NCBI GenBank assembly: GCA_015655145.1
Contig: JAATFO010000091.1
Span: 1-57,592 of the forward strand
Reading direction: 5' to 3'
From: Enterobacterales bacterium
GTDB taxonomy: Bacteria > Pseudomonadota > Gammaproteobacteria > Enterobacterales > Enterobacteriaceae
DNA: 57,592 nt
The notes beneath the pieces were generated by a model that was not told where the DNA came from, made no database searches, and saw only the letters and a list, made by a program, of their open reading frames with translations. Positions 35,744-45,620 of this stretch are shown here, piece after piece. The stretch's first letter is position 1. Every line of letters begins with the position of its first letter. A program made the position numbers and the translations under genes.

Positions 35744-36597
35744 GACGCCACCTGTTGCGCTATGTTGGCGCGTCGGCGTCTGGCCAGCAGTCCATGTTTG
35801 GGTGCCAGGACAAAGGCGCCGAGAAATATCAGCGTCTGCGCCACAACAATAATGCCACCAGTGGCGCCATCCAGGTAGTCGCTGATCCATGCGCCGATGA
35901 AACTTGTCGCGCTGCCGATGGTGACCGCAATCACCAGCAACCATTGAAAACGGTCGGTCAACAGATAGGCAGTGGCACCGGGAGTGACAACCAGACAGAC
36001 GACAAGGAAGGCGCCGACGGTTTGCAAGGCGGCAATGGCGCAGGCGGCCAACAGGGTAAAAAACAGCAGCTTCAGGCGTGTCGGGTTAAGACCGACAGAA
36101 CGCGCATGATTTTCATCAAAGAACGTCACCATCAAATCCTTCCATTTGATCAGTAAAATGAGTAGCGAGATGAAGCCAATAATAGCCAGTTGTAAAATAT
36201 CCTCCGGGGCGATGGCCAGGATATTACCGAGCACGATAGTCTGAATATTGACCGATGTGGGGTTGAGAGACACCATAAATAACCCGAGGCCGAAGAATGA
36301 GGAGAAGATCAGCCCGATAATCGCATCCTCTTTCAGCCTTGTGCGCTGATTAAGGAAAAGCATACTCCCTGCCGCGAGCCCACCAGAAATAAATGCGCCA
36401 AAGGCAAAAGGCAATCCGAGCATATAGGCCCCGGCAACACCCGGCACAATCGAATGAGACAGCGCGTCGCCAATCAATGACCAGCCCTTAAGCATCAGAT
36501 AGCAGGAAAGAAAGGCGCAGACGCCGCCAACCAGCGCCGATACCCACATCGCGTTGAGCATGTATTGATAGTGGAAAGGTTCAGCCAGCCACGTCAT
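35740..36597 (-). CDS. yfeC: Metal ABC permease YfeC/SitC
   Basis: 285 residues with about eight to nine membrane spans; intact. ABC-3 family features: LMLKGWSLIGDALSHSIVPGVAGAYMLGLPFAFGAFISG-type first half and LVVTPGATAYLLTDRFQWLL in the second. Partner permease of YfeD for chelated Mn/Fe. It overlaps both neighbours by four bases. It is the only unbroken gene of the operon and so probably non-functional alone. Confidence 0.9.
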   Translation of the reverse strand: MTWLAEPFHYQYMLNAMWVSALVGGVCAFLSCYLMLKGWSLIGDALSHSIVPGVAGAYMLGLPFAFGAFISGGLAAGSMLFLNQRTRLKEDAIIGLIFSSFFGLGLFMVSLNPTSVNIQTIVLGNILAIAPEDILQLAIIGFISLLILLIKWKDLMVTFFDENHARSVGLNPTRLKLLFFTLLAACAIAALQTVGAFLVVCLVVTPGATAYLLTDRFQWLLVIAVTIGSATSFIGAWISDYLDGATGGIIVVAQTLIFLGAFVLAPKHGLLARRRRANIAQQVAS

Positions 36598-37398
36598 GAG
36601 TGATTCTCCTGTACAACGGGGCGTGCCGGAGAGACTTCGCTGTTGCTGAATAGCTGATCACGCAGCGTTCCACTGAAAGCATTTTCCAGGTTTTCACGGG
36701 TGAAGGTAGTGGCGGTTGGTCCGCAGGCCAGAATGGTTCCTTTGACGATCACCGTGTGGTCACAGTACGCGCGGATGGAAGACAGATTATGCGTCGAGAC
36801 CAGTATGGTTCGGCCCTCATCCCGTAGCTCGTGCAACAGGCTGATAATCTGACGCTCGGTGTTTACGTCAACCCCGGTAAAGGGGTCGTCCAGCAGGATC
36901 ACCTGACCGCGCTGGGCGATGGCACGGGCGAGAAACACGCGTTTTTTTGCCCACCGGACAGTTCACCGATCTGGCGCTGGCGAAACGCCGTCATACCGAC
37001 CCGCTCCAGCGCGGTGGCCACCCAGCGTTTGTCCTTGTTACGGGCGATACGCAGTATGCCCATATGGCCGTAGCGGCCCATCATCACAACGTCTTCCACC
37101 CGTACCGGGAACGACCAGTCAACCTCTTCGGACTGGGGCACATACGACACCAGATTGCTTTTCAGCGCCTGGGGTCCCGGCAGACCAAGCAACGTAATTG
37201 AGCCGGTAGAGAGCGGCACAAATCCCATAATAGCCTTAAACAGCGTTGATTTGCCGGAGCCGTTAATCCCCACCAGCGCGGAAATACTGGCGGTGGGAAC
37301 CTGTAACGAGCAGCACGCAAGGCGGTGTGCCCATTGCGGTACGTCACCGTCAGGTTGTCAACACAGATACCCTGTTTCCGTGTTATGTCGCTGTTCAT
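36594..37398 (-). pseudogene. yfeB: Metal ABC ATPase YfeB/SitB, two frameshifts
   Basis: Starts at ATG 37398 (overlapping the yfeA stop) with [16 protein letters not shown], then shifts frame near 37312; the Walker [19 protein letters not shown] is in the second frame. A second shift at about 36945-36951 falls in a run of seven A after LSGGQ: eight A would restore [20 protein letters not shown], which is now in a third frame. All ATPase motifs survive across frames, so decay is recent or the indels are assembly errors in homopolymers. Confidence 0.85.
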
Positions 37399-37786
37399 TT
37401 GTCCAGCCCCTGTTGGATGCCCTTAACAAGTGTGTCGCTGGTAACCCGCAGGAGATCGAGATAGGTGGGGACCGGTCCGTCAGCGGCGCTGAGTGAATCG
37501 ACATACAGCACGCCTCCATAGTGACTGCCGGTTTCACGCGCCACCTGACGGGCCGCTTTATCGGACACGGTGCTTTCACTGAATACCGCCGGAATATGTT
37601 GCTGTTTTACCTTATCGATCACTTTACGGACCTGTTGAGGCGTTCCCTGTTGATCGGCATTGATCGGCCACAGATACAACTCTTGCATGCCAAATCACGC
37701 GTCAGATAGGAGAAGGCGCCTTCACTGGTCACCAGCCAGCGCTGGTCTGCGGGTATTTGTGCCAGTGCTTGCTGCACCGGAGCAAC
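37395..37786 (-). pseudogene. yfeA: Metal-binding protein YfeA/SitA, 5' truncated and frameshifted
   Basis: Only the C-terminal ~130 codons remain. From about 37786 the minus strand reads APVQQALAQIPADQRWLVTSEGAFSYLTRD; then one T is missing from a TTTT run near 37690, after which the frame GMQELYLWPINADQQGTPQQ continues to the stop at 37395. The signal peptide and N-lobe, with their metal ligands, are absent, and the sequence upstream of 37786 is unrelated. A deletion or insertion cut the gene before its frameshift could matter. Confidence 0.85.
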
Positions 37787-38229
37787 TTACGCATCATGAT
37801 TTTCCAACACTACACGAATAACGTCCTGAAGAGCTTCAGGAGGAAGTCGGTTATGTCTTGTTATCTTGATCATCTCTCTCAACGCGTAGCCTCCAGTAAA
37901 AGCGGCACAGTTCAGTGACGATAACTTTCTCGAGGCAAGGGTACCCAACGCACAGGGCGTACGTAAGCCATCAGCGCGCGGAATTTATGTTTTTTTTGGT
38001 TAAAAAACAAACATAAAAAGTAAAAAAAGAACAAATAAAAAAACAACATTCAATAGTTAACATCGATTAATGTAATGATTTCCGGGTGATAGTATTTGCC
38101 CAGGGAGACACACTGATATGTTGCGTTACTAACAGGTATCAGAATTCTTCTTGGTATATGCAATGAGAGTGAATCGTGTAGACGGCTTTCTTCATATATA
38201 TTTTAAATTAGCAATTAAAGGACGTAGGA
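37787..38229. other. AT-rich junction between yfe remnant and fimbrial operon
   Basis: About 440 bp. On the minus strand, next to the yfeA break, a short frame reads MIKITRHNRLPPEALQDVIR and stops at TAA after ENHDA; it may be the tail of a mobile-element gene but I cannot assign it. 37980-38229 is strongly AT-rich and must hold the fimbrial promoter. No invertible-element inverted repeats were found by eye. Confidence 0.4.
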
Positions 38230-38769
38230 ATGAAAAAAATTCTGTTATCCGCAACCATCGCTGCTTTGTGTCTGTCTTCACTGCAGAGTTTTGCGAAAGA
38301 CGGTACCGTAACGTTTAATGGTACTATTACTCAATCAGGCTGTGTTGTTTCCAATGCGACTGATGGCACAATCACAGTTGATATGGGCAATTATTCAAGC
38401 TCTGCGCTGGCGACCACGGGTCAAACCGCAGGTCCAAAACCGTTTGAAATTGATCTGACTGAGTGTGCTACTGGCGCAATTAAAGTTCGTTTCGATGGCA
38501 CCGCAGTAAGCGGAAATTCTAATTTGTTAGCACTGACCTCTACTGGCGCTACCAATGATCCGGCTGCAAGCGTTGGTATTCAGATCACTGACCTGGCAGG
38601 TGGCGGTATTTATACCATTGGCGATACCAGTTCGGCTGTTGCTTTCCAGAGTACCGATGACACAGGCGCTCTGAATATTAAAATGGCAGCAAGATATTAT
38701 GCATATGCTGATGGTACGCCGTCTGGTGCAGCAAATTCATCAACTGACTTCTCTGTTGAATACCAATAA
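38230..38769 (+). CDS. Major fimbrial subunit (type 1-like pilin)
   Basis: 179 residues. Signal peptide to about FA-KDG, then GTVTFNGTITQSGCVVSN with the first conserved Cys and LTECATGAIKVRF with the second, forming the pilin disulfide. The C-terminal FSVEYQ ends in the beta-zipper aromatic pattern recognised by chaperones. SD AAAGGACGTAGG upstream. It is the structural subunit of a chaperone-usher fimbria whose chaperone, usher and tip genes follow in order. Confidence 0.92.
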   Translation: MKKILLSATIAALCLSSLQSFAKDGTVTFNGTITQSGCVVSNATDGTITVDMGNYSSSALATTGQTAGPKPFEIDLTECATGAIKVRFDGTAVSGNSNLLALTSTGATNDPAASVGIQITDLAGGGIYTIGDTSSAVAFQSTDDTGALNIKMAARYYAYADGTPSGAANSSTDFSVEYQ

Positions 38770-38809
38770 TTAATTAATTCCCTGGTAGTATCTTAATTGG
38801 TAAATTAAT

Positions 38810-39493
38810 ATGAAAAAGATATTTTTCTTTGTATTTTTGCAACTATTCTCCAGATGTTCATTTGCGGGATTGCAATTGGAAGCTACCAGGGTTATTTATC
38901 ATTCGAATAATTCATCTGCCAGCTTGTCGTTAAAAAATAAAACTAACCAGAATTATATGTTGCAAACCTGGCTGGAAACTGCAGATAAAAAAACAGACAA
39001 GAATATCCCGATTCAGGTTGTCCCGCCGATTATGCGTATTGACGCTGGGAAAGATGCGACATTACGTTTCATTTATTCAGGCAATGGATTACCAACCAAT
39101 CGTGAATCGTTATTCTGGATAAATACACAGGAAATTCCGCCGTCCTCTCAAAAGCAGAACGTTTTACAAATTGCAGTACACAGCCGACTGAAGCTTTTTT
39201 ATCGACCTAAACAACTCAATACCACACTGGATGAAGAAGTTAAAAAATTATCCTGGATGAAAACGGGTAATAATATTTCGGTAACAAACAACGGACCTAT
39301 GTATATCTCACTAAACAGATTACACAGTGAGAAATATAATGACAGATCTGATATGGATATTGATATGATTGCGCCGTATTCCACACGCTCATTTAGCTTA
39401 CCTTCATCGATGAAACTATCTGGCAAGATATATTTCAGCTATATAAATGATTACGGCGGTACAACGGAAGTTACTGGTGCCTCTTTAAAGTAA
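38810..39493 (+). CDS. Periplasmic fimbrial chaperone (PapD/FimC family)
   Basis: 227 residues with a signal peptide (to about SFA-GLQ). PapD-type features: TRVIYHSNNSSASLSLKNKT at the N-terminus with the conserved Arg, NYMLQTWLE, RIDAGKDATLRFIYSG, and ESLFWINTQEIPP followed by a Lys/Arg-rich IAVHSRLKLFYRP. It folds and delivers pilin subunits to the usher. Forty bases after the pilin gene. Confidence 0.92.
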   Translation: MKKIFFFVFLQLFSRCSFAGLQLEATRVIYHSNNSSASLSLKNKTNQNYMLQTWLETADKKTDKNIPIQVVPPIMRIDAGKDATLRFIYSGNGLPTNRESLFWINTQEIPPSSQKQNVLQIAVHSRLKLFYRPKQLNTTLDEEVKKLSWMKTGNNISVTNNGPMYISLNRLHSEKYNDRSDMDIDMIAPYSTRSFSLPSSMKLSGKIYFSYINDYGGTTEVTGASLK

Positions 39494-39512
39494 TTTGACC
39501 AGATAGAATTCA

Positions 39513-42089
39513 ATGAAAAATAAAACCCTACAGCTTTTTCCATTGCTCGTGGTTTTTCCGGGTGCATTATATTCTTCAACACTATTTGCTGAAGAATTCA
39601 ATATGCAATTTGTGCATGGCAGCAATAACCTGAATGTCGCTGAGCAAGTTTCCCAGGGGCAAAGTTTCCAGGCTGGTACTTATCCTCTGGATATATATTT
39701 AAATGAGCAAGCAATTGATAACCTGCCGGTGACCTTTGCCAAAAACAATGAGACAGGAAATATTGAACCTTGTTTTACCGGCGAGCAACTTTACAATTAC
39801 GGCATCATTGTTCCTGCGCCACTGGAGGGTAAACAATGTATAGATATCAGTAAAATTATTCCCAACAGCACTGTTGCAACAGATGCCAGCAGACAACGAA
39901 TTGATCTCTCGATACCGCAAACCAGTTTGAAAGTGATCCCGAGAGGAACGGTGCCGGTCCGCTTGTGGGATAACGGGATCAATGCCGGATTTGTTAATTA
40001 CAATGTCAGCTATACCGATAATGATAATCGGGTTAATGGCCTGCGCGATAATGAGCAATATAGCTATATTTCCCTGGAAAATGGGTTGAACCTGGGACGC
40101 TGGCGTCTTCGTCAGAATTCCTCTTATACGCACACCAGTTCATCGGGTTCACACTGGGATAACCTTGCCAGTTGGGCCGAAACAGATATTCCGTCTGCCA
40201 GAGGACGTCTGATTGTCGGGCAGGCGTCTACCAGCAATACCGTTTTCGATAGTTTCCAGTTTCGCGGTGTGCAGTTGAGCTCCGTGGATGACATGTTGCC
40301 AGACAGTATGCGTAATTTCGCGCCGGTTGTCAGGGGGGTTGCATCCAGTAACGCCCGGGTTACCATTCGTCAAAACGGCTATATCGTATACAGTACCAAT
40401 GTTTCGCCAGGACCTTTTGCCATTCGGGACGTTTATCCCAATACCAGCGGCGATTTGTCCGTTACGGTAACCGAAGCAGATGGCAGTGAGAAGCATTTCA
40501 CGGTTGCCTACTCATCCATTACCAACCTGCTGCGCGAAGGAATCTGGAACTACCAGGTCACTGCGGGTCGCTATCACAGCGGTACCAGTGGCTATATGCC
40601 ACAGTTTATTCAGGGAACCGTGGCCCGTGGCATCAGCCATGATTTAACGCCATTTGGCGGTGCCATGGTGGCGGATAATTATCAGTCTGCGGTGCTGGGG
40701 ATTGGCACAAGTTTAGGTGATTTTGGCGGCGCGTCTTTAGATGGTAGCTATGCGCGTACCGATCTGGCCTCCGGGGGCGTAAAAAATGGCGCCAGTTTCA
40801 GACTCCTGTACGCTAAATCATTGAATAATTTCGGTACCGATTTCCGTCTTGCGGGTTATCGTTATTCAACTTCCGGGTATTATGATTTCAGCGATGCAGT
40901 ACAGGAACGCCGCGACTGGGATAATGGTGTCTATAAGCATGAGTATCTTGATCAGAATAAAGTTACCGATGGTACGCCTGCCTGGGCCGAAGACAATAAT
41001 GCGGTTTATTATTCAGAGCGCTACGGTAATAAACGTTCAAGAATGGAGTTATCGGTTAATCAGTCGCTAAATGGATATGGACGCCTTTTTGTTAATGCTA
41101 ACCAGTTGACATACTGGGGAACAAATGAAAAAACGCGGACATTGCAATTTGGTTATAACAGCAATTATAAACGGCTGAGTTATTCCGTATATATTCAATC
41201 AATCCGCTCACAATACGCATATTCCGATAATAGTATTAACCTGACGTTATCATTACCTTTGTTCTGGAATGATGATAAAAATGTTATTGTGGCCACAACC
41301 CAGGCTTCTCATGATCGAAGTGATGGCGACAGTTATACTACGGGTGTTTCCGGAACGCTGCTTGAGGATGGTCGTTTAAGTTATGGCGCCAGTACCGGAC
41401 ATAGCCAGACGGGGAATCAAACCAGCGCTGCCAACTTGGGTTATCAGGGCAGTATGGGCAATATTAGTGGTAGCTATAGTTACAGCAACAGCTATACGCA
41501 AAAGAATCTTGATGTTAGCGGTGGTATTGTCGCGCATTCCGGTGGTATTACGCTTTCGCAACCGCTAGCCGATACTTTTGCATTGGTGCATGCTGATAAT
41601 GCGCAGGGCGTTGCGATTCTGAATGCACCGGGCGTTAAATTCGACCACTTTGGCTATGCAGTGGTCAATAACATATCGCCATATCGGTACAATACCGTTG
41701 CAATTAATACCGAGAACTTATCTCCAGGTCTGGATATTCCTCAGGCGGTTATACAAACTGTACCGACGCAGAAGGCCATTGTTGGTGTGAATTTTGAGAC
41801 TTTTTATGGCCACAGTCTGCTTATTCACAGTCAACTGAACGATGGTTCTAATCTGCAAATTGGGGCAACAGTCTATAACGAAAAACATCGTAATAGCGGA
41901 ACGGTGGGAATGAACGGGGATTTGTATGTGGCAGGCGTTAAAGCCGGCGAGAGGTTAGTCGTCAAATGGGGTGATGGACCAACGGAACAATGTCAGATAA
42001 ACATTCCTGACAATCTGGCACCACAAACTAAAGGGCAGGGGTACCAGGAAATTTCACTTACTTGCCGACAATCTAAAGGAGTCAGATGA
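39513..42089 (+). CDS. Outer-membrane fimbrial usher (FimD family)
   Basis: 858 residues, normal usher length. N-terminal domain (FNMQFVHGSNNLNVAEQVSQG) after a signal, the 24-strand barrel with plug (RGVASSNARVTIRQNGYIVYSTNVSPGPF-type plug sequence about residue 275), and C-terminal domains with GVNFETFYGHSLLIHSQLNDG and a Cys pair (TEQCQINIP ... SLTCRQS). It assembles the fimbria across the outer membrane. Intact and in the standard order. Confidence 0.93.
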   Translation: MKNKTLQLFPLLVVFPGALYSSTLFAEEFNMQFVHGSNNLNVAEQVSQGQSFQAGTYPLDIYLNEQAIDNLPVTFAKNNETGNIEPCFTGEQLYNYGIIVPAPLEGKQCIDISKIIPNSTVATDASRQRIDLSIPQTSLKVIPRGTVPVRLWDNGINAGFVNYNVSYTDNDNRVNGLRDNEQYSYISLENGLNLGRWRLRQNSSYTHTSSSGSHWDNLASWAETDIPSARGRLIVGQASTSNTVFDSFQFRGVQLSSVDDMLPDSMRNFAPVVRGVASSNARVTIRQNGYIVYSTNVSPGPFAIRDVYPNTSGDLSVTVTEADGSEKHFTVAYSSITNLLREGIWNYQVTAGRYHSGTSGYMPQFIQGTVARGISHDLTPFGGAMVADNYQSAVLGIGTSLGDFGGASLDGSYARTDLASGGVKNGASFRLLYAKSLNNFGTDFRLAGYRYSTSGYYDFSDAVQERRDWDNGVYKHEYLDQNKVTDGTPAWAEDNNAVYYSERYGNKRSRMELSVNQSLNGYGRLFVNANQLTYWGTNEKTRTLQFGYNSNYKRLSYSVYIQSIRSQYAYSDNSINLTLSLPLFWNDDKNVIVATTQASHDRSDGDSYTTGVSGTLLEDGRLSYGASTGHSQTGNQTSAANLGYQGSMGNISGSYSYSNSYTQKNLDVSGGIVAHSGGITLSQPLADTFALVHADNAQGVAILNAPGVKFDHFGYAVVNNISPYRYNTVAINTENLSPGLDIPQAVIQTVPTQKAIVGVNFETFYGHSLLIHSQLNDGSNLQIGATVYNEKHRNSGTVGMNGDLYVAGVKAGERLVVKWGDGPTEQCQINIPDNLAPQTKGQGYQEISLTCRQSKGVR

Positions 42090-43144
42090 TGATGGCTAAC
42101 CCAATGATTAAAAAAATTATATTTCTGTTGGCTTTTCTTCTGACTACGTTGCTATACAGTCAGGAAAGTCTGGCGCTGTCTTGTCGATATGGCAGTAATT
42201 CAAGCAGTTCAACGCCAACGGGAACTATTTTGCAAGCTTTCCCCATTGGTTCGGTATCATTTGCGCAGTCGGATTTCACTAGTGGGACATTGCTTTGGCG
42301 TTCATCGACCTATACTGCAACGTTTACATGCTGGGATACTAATAAGTATCCACAGGGAGAAGATGCTTATATTTACTGGAATCCGCAGGGCGATTTGTCA
42401 AAAGTAGATCCATCACTAAACGTGGGAGTGACCATAAATGGCACTGATTATGACTCTGTCAACTCAGGGAAAGGGATAAGAGGGCCCGATGTTGGTGCAG
42501 GTACTAAATACAATGGCACCAGTGTCGCGACGCCATTAACGGTTACCGTCTCATTCTCTATTTATATTAAAGCCACTGGCGTTACGCCACCATCAACTTT
42601 TGCTGACATTGGTAGCGCAAGAGTATTTCAGGTTGATGGTGTTCGGGCCTTAAATAGTACGCCAAACAGTAACTATAATGCTGAATTGACTAGTTTTAAT
42701 AATATTAACGTGTTGCAATGCACACCCACCGTCACGATTACTGGTACCAGTAGTAATACTATAGACTTTGGTACGGTGATGAAAGAGACGTCGGCCGTAG
42801 GTAAAGTGGCCAAGACGATACCGTTTACCATCAGTTCTGATGTAAGTGGTGGGGGATGTAAAGGTCAACAGCTTGTGGTTAGCTTCAGCAGTTCTTATGT
42901 AAGCAGTAGCGACAGTTCCTTGCTGATTCCTTCAACTAAGCCAGGTGTTGGCATATATATAACAACAGCAGGTTCTACGACTCCGTTAACTTTCGGGACC
43001 ATTTATAATTTCACGGATTCAACATTGTCAAGCAATGTCAGTTCGGTAACTAATAGCTATAATGCTAATCTAAAATGGTTGACTAATAGCCCCACGCCAG
43101 GAGCCTTCAGTACAACAGCAGTTGTTAGTATTACCTTTAAATAA
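42086..43144 (+). CDS. Fimbrial tip adhesin, two-domain
   Basis: 352 residues with signal peptide (ending about SLA-LSC). The N-terminal ~200 residues form a receptor-binding-type domain (Cys at positions near 33 and 80). The C-terminal ~150 residues are a pilin domain starting LQCTPTVTITGTSSNTIDFG and ending VVSITFK, which docks by donor-strand exchange. ATG 42086 overlaps the usher stop. The N-terminal domain resembles no adhesin I can name, so the receptor is unknown. Confidence 0.88.
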   Translation: MMMANPMIKKIIFLLAFLLTTLLYSQESLALSCRYGSNSSSSTPTGTILQAFPIGSVSFAQSDFTSGTLLWRSSTYTATFTCWDTNKYPQGEDAYIYWNPQGDLSKVDPSLNVGVTINGTDYDSVNSGKGIRGPDVGAGTKYNGTSVATPLTVTVSFSIYIKATGVTPPSTFADIGSARVFQVDGVRALNSTPNSNYNAELTSFNNINVLQCTPTVTITGTSSNTIDFGTVMKETSAVGKVAKTIPFTISSDVSGGGCKGQQLVVSFSSSYVSSSDSSLLIPSTKPGVGIYITTAGSTTPLTFGTIYNFTDSTLSSNVSSVTNSYNANLKWLTNSPTPGAFSTTAVVSITFK

Positions 43145-43178
43145 CTATATAGCTCCTATATTTTAATTCGGATTTATT

Positions 43179-43904
43179 ATGAACAGTTGCGACGACGTTT
43201 CTGTAAATTATGTTTTTCAGCCTATGGTAAATTCTTTTGGGAAAATTGTAGCTGTCGAGTGTTTGTCAAGAATTACACTCAGGAATACGTCAGTGAGTAT
43301 AAATCCTTTGGCTTTTTTTAAAAGTGCAACGTTTGAGATGAAAAAAGATTTTTTCCATGAACAAATTGATTTAATTAAATATAATGCAAGCTGGTTTTTA
43401 GATAATAACATCATTGCCACGATTAATATTGATCAATCTATTTTAACATACCTTCTTAAAGAAGGTATGGAGATCATAACCCACCCTTATAAATTTATCC
43501 ATTTTGAAATAACTGAAAACGTAACTTTTTTGTACGAAAGTGCTCATTCCCTTAACAGTGCCAATAATGAATTTATTTTCTGGCTGGATGATTTTGGCGC
43601 TGGTTATGCGAATTATAGTTCGATATTTAATCATCATTTCAAATATATTAAGATTGATAAGGCTATGTTTTGGAGTTTATTTAAAAAACCTAACGGAAAG
43701 AAGCTATTGACAACGATGTTGTGTTTCTTCAAAAAAAATGGGTTCAATGTTATTGTGGAAGGGGTGGAAAATATTTCATATAAAAATTTTATTGACTCAG
43801 TACCTTACTTTGCACTTCAGGGATACTTGTGGCCTGAATGTGGTATTGACACGCTTATGCAATATCAATTTTTAGATCATCGCAATGTATTGTCAGACAT
43901 TTAG
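43179..43904 (+). CDS. EAL-domain cyclic di-GMP phosphodiesterase, last gene of the fimbrial operon
   Basis: 241 residues, essentially a lone EAL domain without sensor or transmembrane part. The signature EAL is ECL (FGKIVAVECLSRI), but the metal and catalytic residues appear present: Asn in ATINIDQS, Glu in FEITEN, Asp-Asp in WLDDFGAGYANYSS, Lys in KYIKIDKAMF, Glu in IVEGVEN and Gln in ALQGYLWP. It should hydrolyse c-di-GMP in the cytoplasm. It starts 35 bp after the adhesin, as FimK does in Klebsiella-type fimbrial operons, so it probably links fimbriation to local c-di-GMP. Base composition is AT-rich like the operon. Confidence 0.88.
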   Translation: MNSCDDVSVNYVFQPMVNSFGKIVAVECLSRITLRNTSVSINPLAFFKSATFEMKKDFFHEQIDLIKYNASWFLDNNIIATINIDQSILTYLLKEGMEIITHPYKFIHFEITENVTFLYESAHSLNSANNEFIFWLDDFGAGYANYSSIFNHHFKYIKIDKAMFWSLFKKPNGKKLLTTMLCFFKKNGFNVIVEGVENISYKNFIDSVPYFALQGYLWPECGIDTLMQYQFLDHRNVLSDI

Positions 43905-43981
43905 AATAAAATAGTCTATTTTATTATGCTTATCAGACTGAATAGGTTTGTTAACTGTATTTATCTTGTTTGCCGGTAGCA

Positions 43982-44160
43982 TTAAATGCATTCCGCCGGC
44001 ACCCCGTTCTTAATACGAAAAATCGCATTCATCGCAGCCCGACTATTAACCTACCCATAATGCTGTCCCGGCAGACGTTGGGTGGACAGCTCAGGCAACA
44101 AGGGTTCCATTTTTTGTCAAATCTCATCTAAAAAAAACCGTGGCGAGTTAAATATTTTGC
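43982..44160 (-). pseudogene. IS5-family transposase N-terminal remnant
   Basis: The minus strand reads PRFFLDEI, stop, QKMEPLLPELSTQRLPGQHYG, stop, then RAAMNAIFRIKNGVPAECI and TAA. This follows the start of IS5-type transposases (DEIWQKMEPLLP ... DRAAMNAIFFVLRTG) with a Trp-to-stop change and further decay. Only ~50 codons remain and no terminal inverted repeats were found. It separates the fimbrial operon from the PilZ gene. Confidence 0.6.
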
Positions 44161-44210
44161 TTATAATTTAGTGGGTAAGAGAGCATCACCGCCCTGTATG
44201 AAGAAGGCTA

Positions 44211-44909
44211 TTAGCACAGTTTTTTATGTTTTCTTTTTTTTTCGATCAGTAACATGATTATTATTTTATCTAACAGGATTCTGTTCGTTCTGTTAGCTAC
44301 TTTGAACTTACAGGAAACTATTCTCTTTTTCTCTTTCGGCAGGAAAACGTCATTTACAATAATAAGAGATATCATCATAATACCATCATGACCAAAATCT
44401 AATATTGCGTTCCTGAGTGTTTTTCCATTTAATTTTGGTATTTTATATGAAACATTACTGTCTATTATAATTCCACACCCTCCATGTGAAACATTTGCTA
44501 TTCTAAAATTATAATTCATGCCGTCATTAAATTTACCATAGCACCGGAAACTATATTCGCTATCTATTGTAAATCTTGGCAGCAGTCGGCGTTGGTGTAC
44601 TTCCAGATTTTTAGGAAGTAAAAAATAATCCTGGTTATTTTTTTTCTCAGAGCAAGACGTAATACAATCAAGTGAAATGTCATTTGACTTGACTGTGAAG
44701 CTTACTTTTTCACCGATACTCATTGAACAAGAAGCGCGAGGTATCCCAAAACCTGCATGATCTACTGAGGTTATGTATACCGATTGATTTCCCGGCATAA
44801 TCAATAGTTCAATACTTTTTAATTTAAGATCACGTAATATCGCAATAATTTCAAATTTATTTGTTTCAACAGCAAAACTGTCCATAGGAATACACCAAGA
44901 CTCACACAA
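44211..44909 (-). CDS. YcgR-like PilZ-domain c-di-GMP receptor
   Basis: 232 residues. The N-terminal ~100 form a YcgR-N-like beta domain. The PilZ motifs are HQRRLLPRF (RxxxR) and IANVSHGGCGI (N/DxSxxG), spaced as usual for c-di-GMP binding. A second in-frame ATG lies eight codons downstream (MDSFAV). Convergent with the EAL gene across the IS5 scrap. It could brake flagella or act on fimbrial biogenesis in response to the adjacent phosphodiesterase (inference). Confidence 0.8.
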   Translation of the reverse strand: MCESWCIPMDSFAVETNKFEIIAILRDLKLKSIELLIMPGNQSVYITSVDHAGFGIPRASCSMSIGEKVSFTVKSNDISLDCITSCSEKKNNQDYFLLPKNLEVHQRRLLPRFTIDSEYSFRCYGKFNDGMNYNFRIANVSHGGCGIIIDSNVSYKIPKLNGKTLRNAILDFGHDGIMMISLIIVNDVFLPKEKKRIVSCKFKVANRTNRILLDKIIIMLLIEKKRKHKKLC

Positions 44910-45620
44910 AATAAGAAAAATCCTAATTATTTTAAATAATAAATTAATGTAAATTCCTATAATGATTGATTGGTGTTTGCTATTAATTATTTAATAACAA
45001 TCGTTAAAACCATTTTTAATGAGCAATTTCTTAACATTTTTCTGATTTTTTTCTTGACATTTTTAACTGTTCATAAGTTGATTAAAAGTTTTTTATAATA
45101 AAAAATATGATGAATTTATTTGATTTCATCATATGGCCTTTGGCAGCGTTAAACCCCACAGTCATGAGGAAATAAATATTTTAACGCAGCCGTCTTTATC
45201 CAGTGGATAGAATGAAATTTTATTCAGCGGGGAGCAACTGTCAGAAAATTTATAATCGATATGGCATCATGAGTGGTCAGTGGGGGGTATGGTAGCCATG
45301 ATGTGGAGACATCAAAACAGGCAGGGACATAATACAAATGACGGGCAATAGCGCGGATGGACCTGCCTTGCCGAAGAAGAACGGTGTTTGTCATTGTATG
45401 AAACAGTAACGCGAAACCATCCGTACAGATACCTGTGTCAATGACGTGAACAGGTGGCTTCACCGTTTTCCGACAATCAACACGAGCTGGCTAACGTGGG
45501 GGGATAATATAAGAAGTTATTTAGCTTTTTGTGAATATCGTCAACCTGACATTCATCTCAAGATCGTTATCAGTTATCATATCAACCAAATCAATAAAAT
45601 CTGAAGGAAGAAGTCGCAAC
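44910..45620. other. Long intergenic stretch without a supported gene
   Basis: About 710 bp. 44910-45130 is extremely AT-rich (candidate H-NS-bound upstream DNA). 45180-45520 has higher GC and carries short unrelated frames on both strands, none with an SD and recognisable product; it may be a decayed gene. AAGGAAGAAG just before 45621 is the SD of the lipoprotein. Confidence 0.45.

Noticed and set aside
37521-37709. Plus-strand small frame over yfeA
   Set aside because: Antisense shadow of the yfeA remnant, which has clear family sequence on the minus strand.
37980-38229. Invertible fimbrial promoter switch
   Set aside because: No matching inverted repeats or adjacent recombinase gene could be found by eye.
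45224-45463. 79-residue minus-strand frame upstream of the lipoprotein
   Set aside because: No SD, no recognisable family, and composition consistent with decayed or non-coding DNA.
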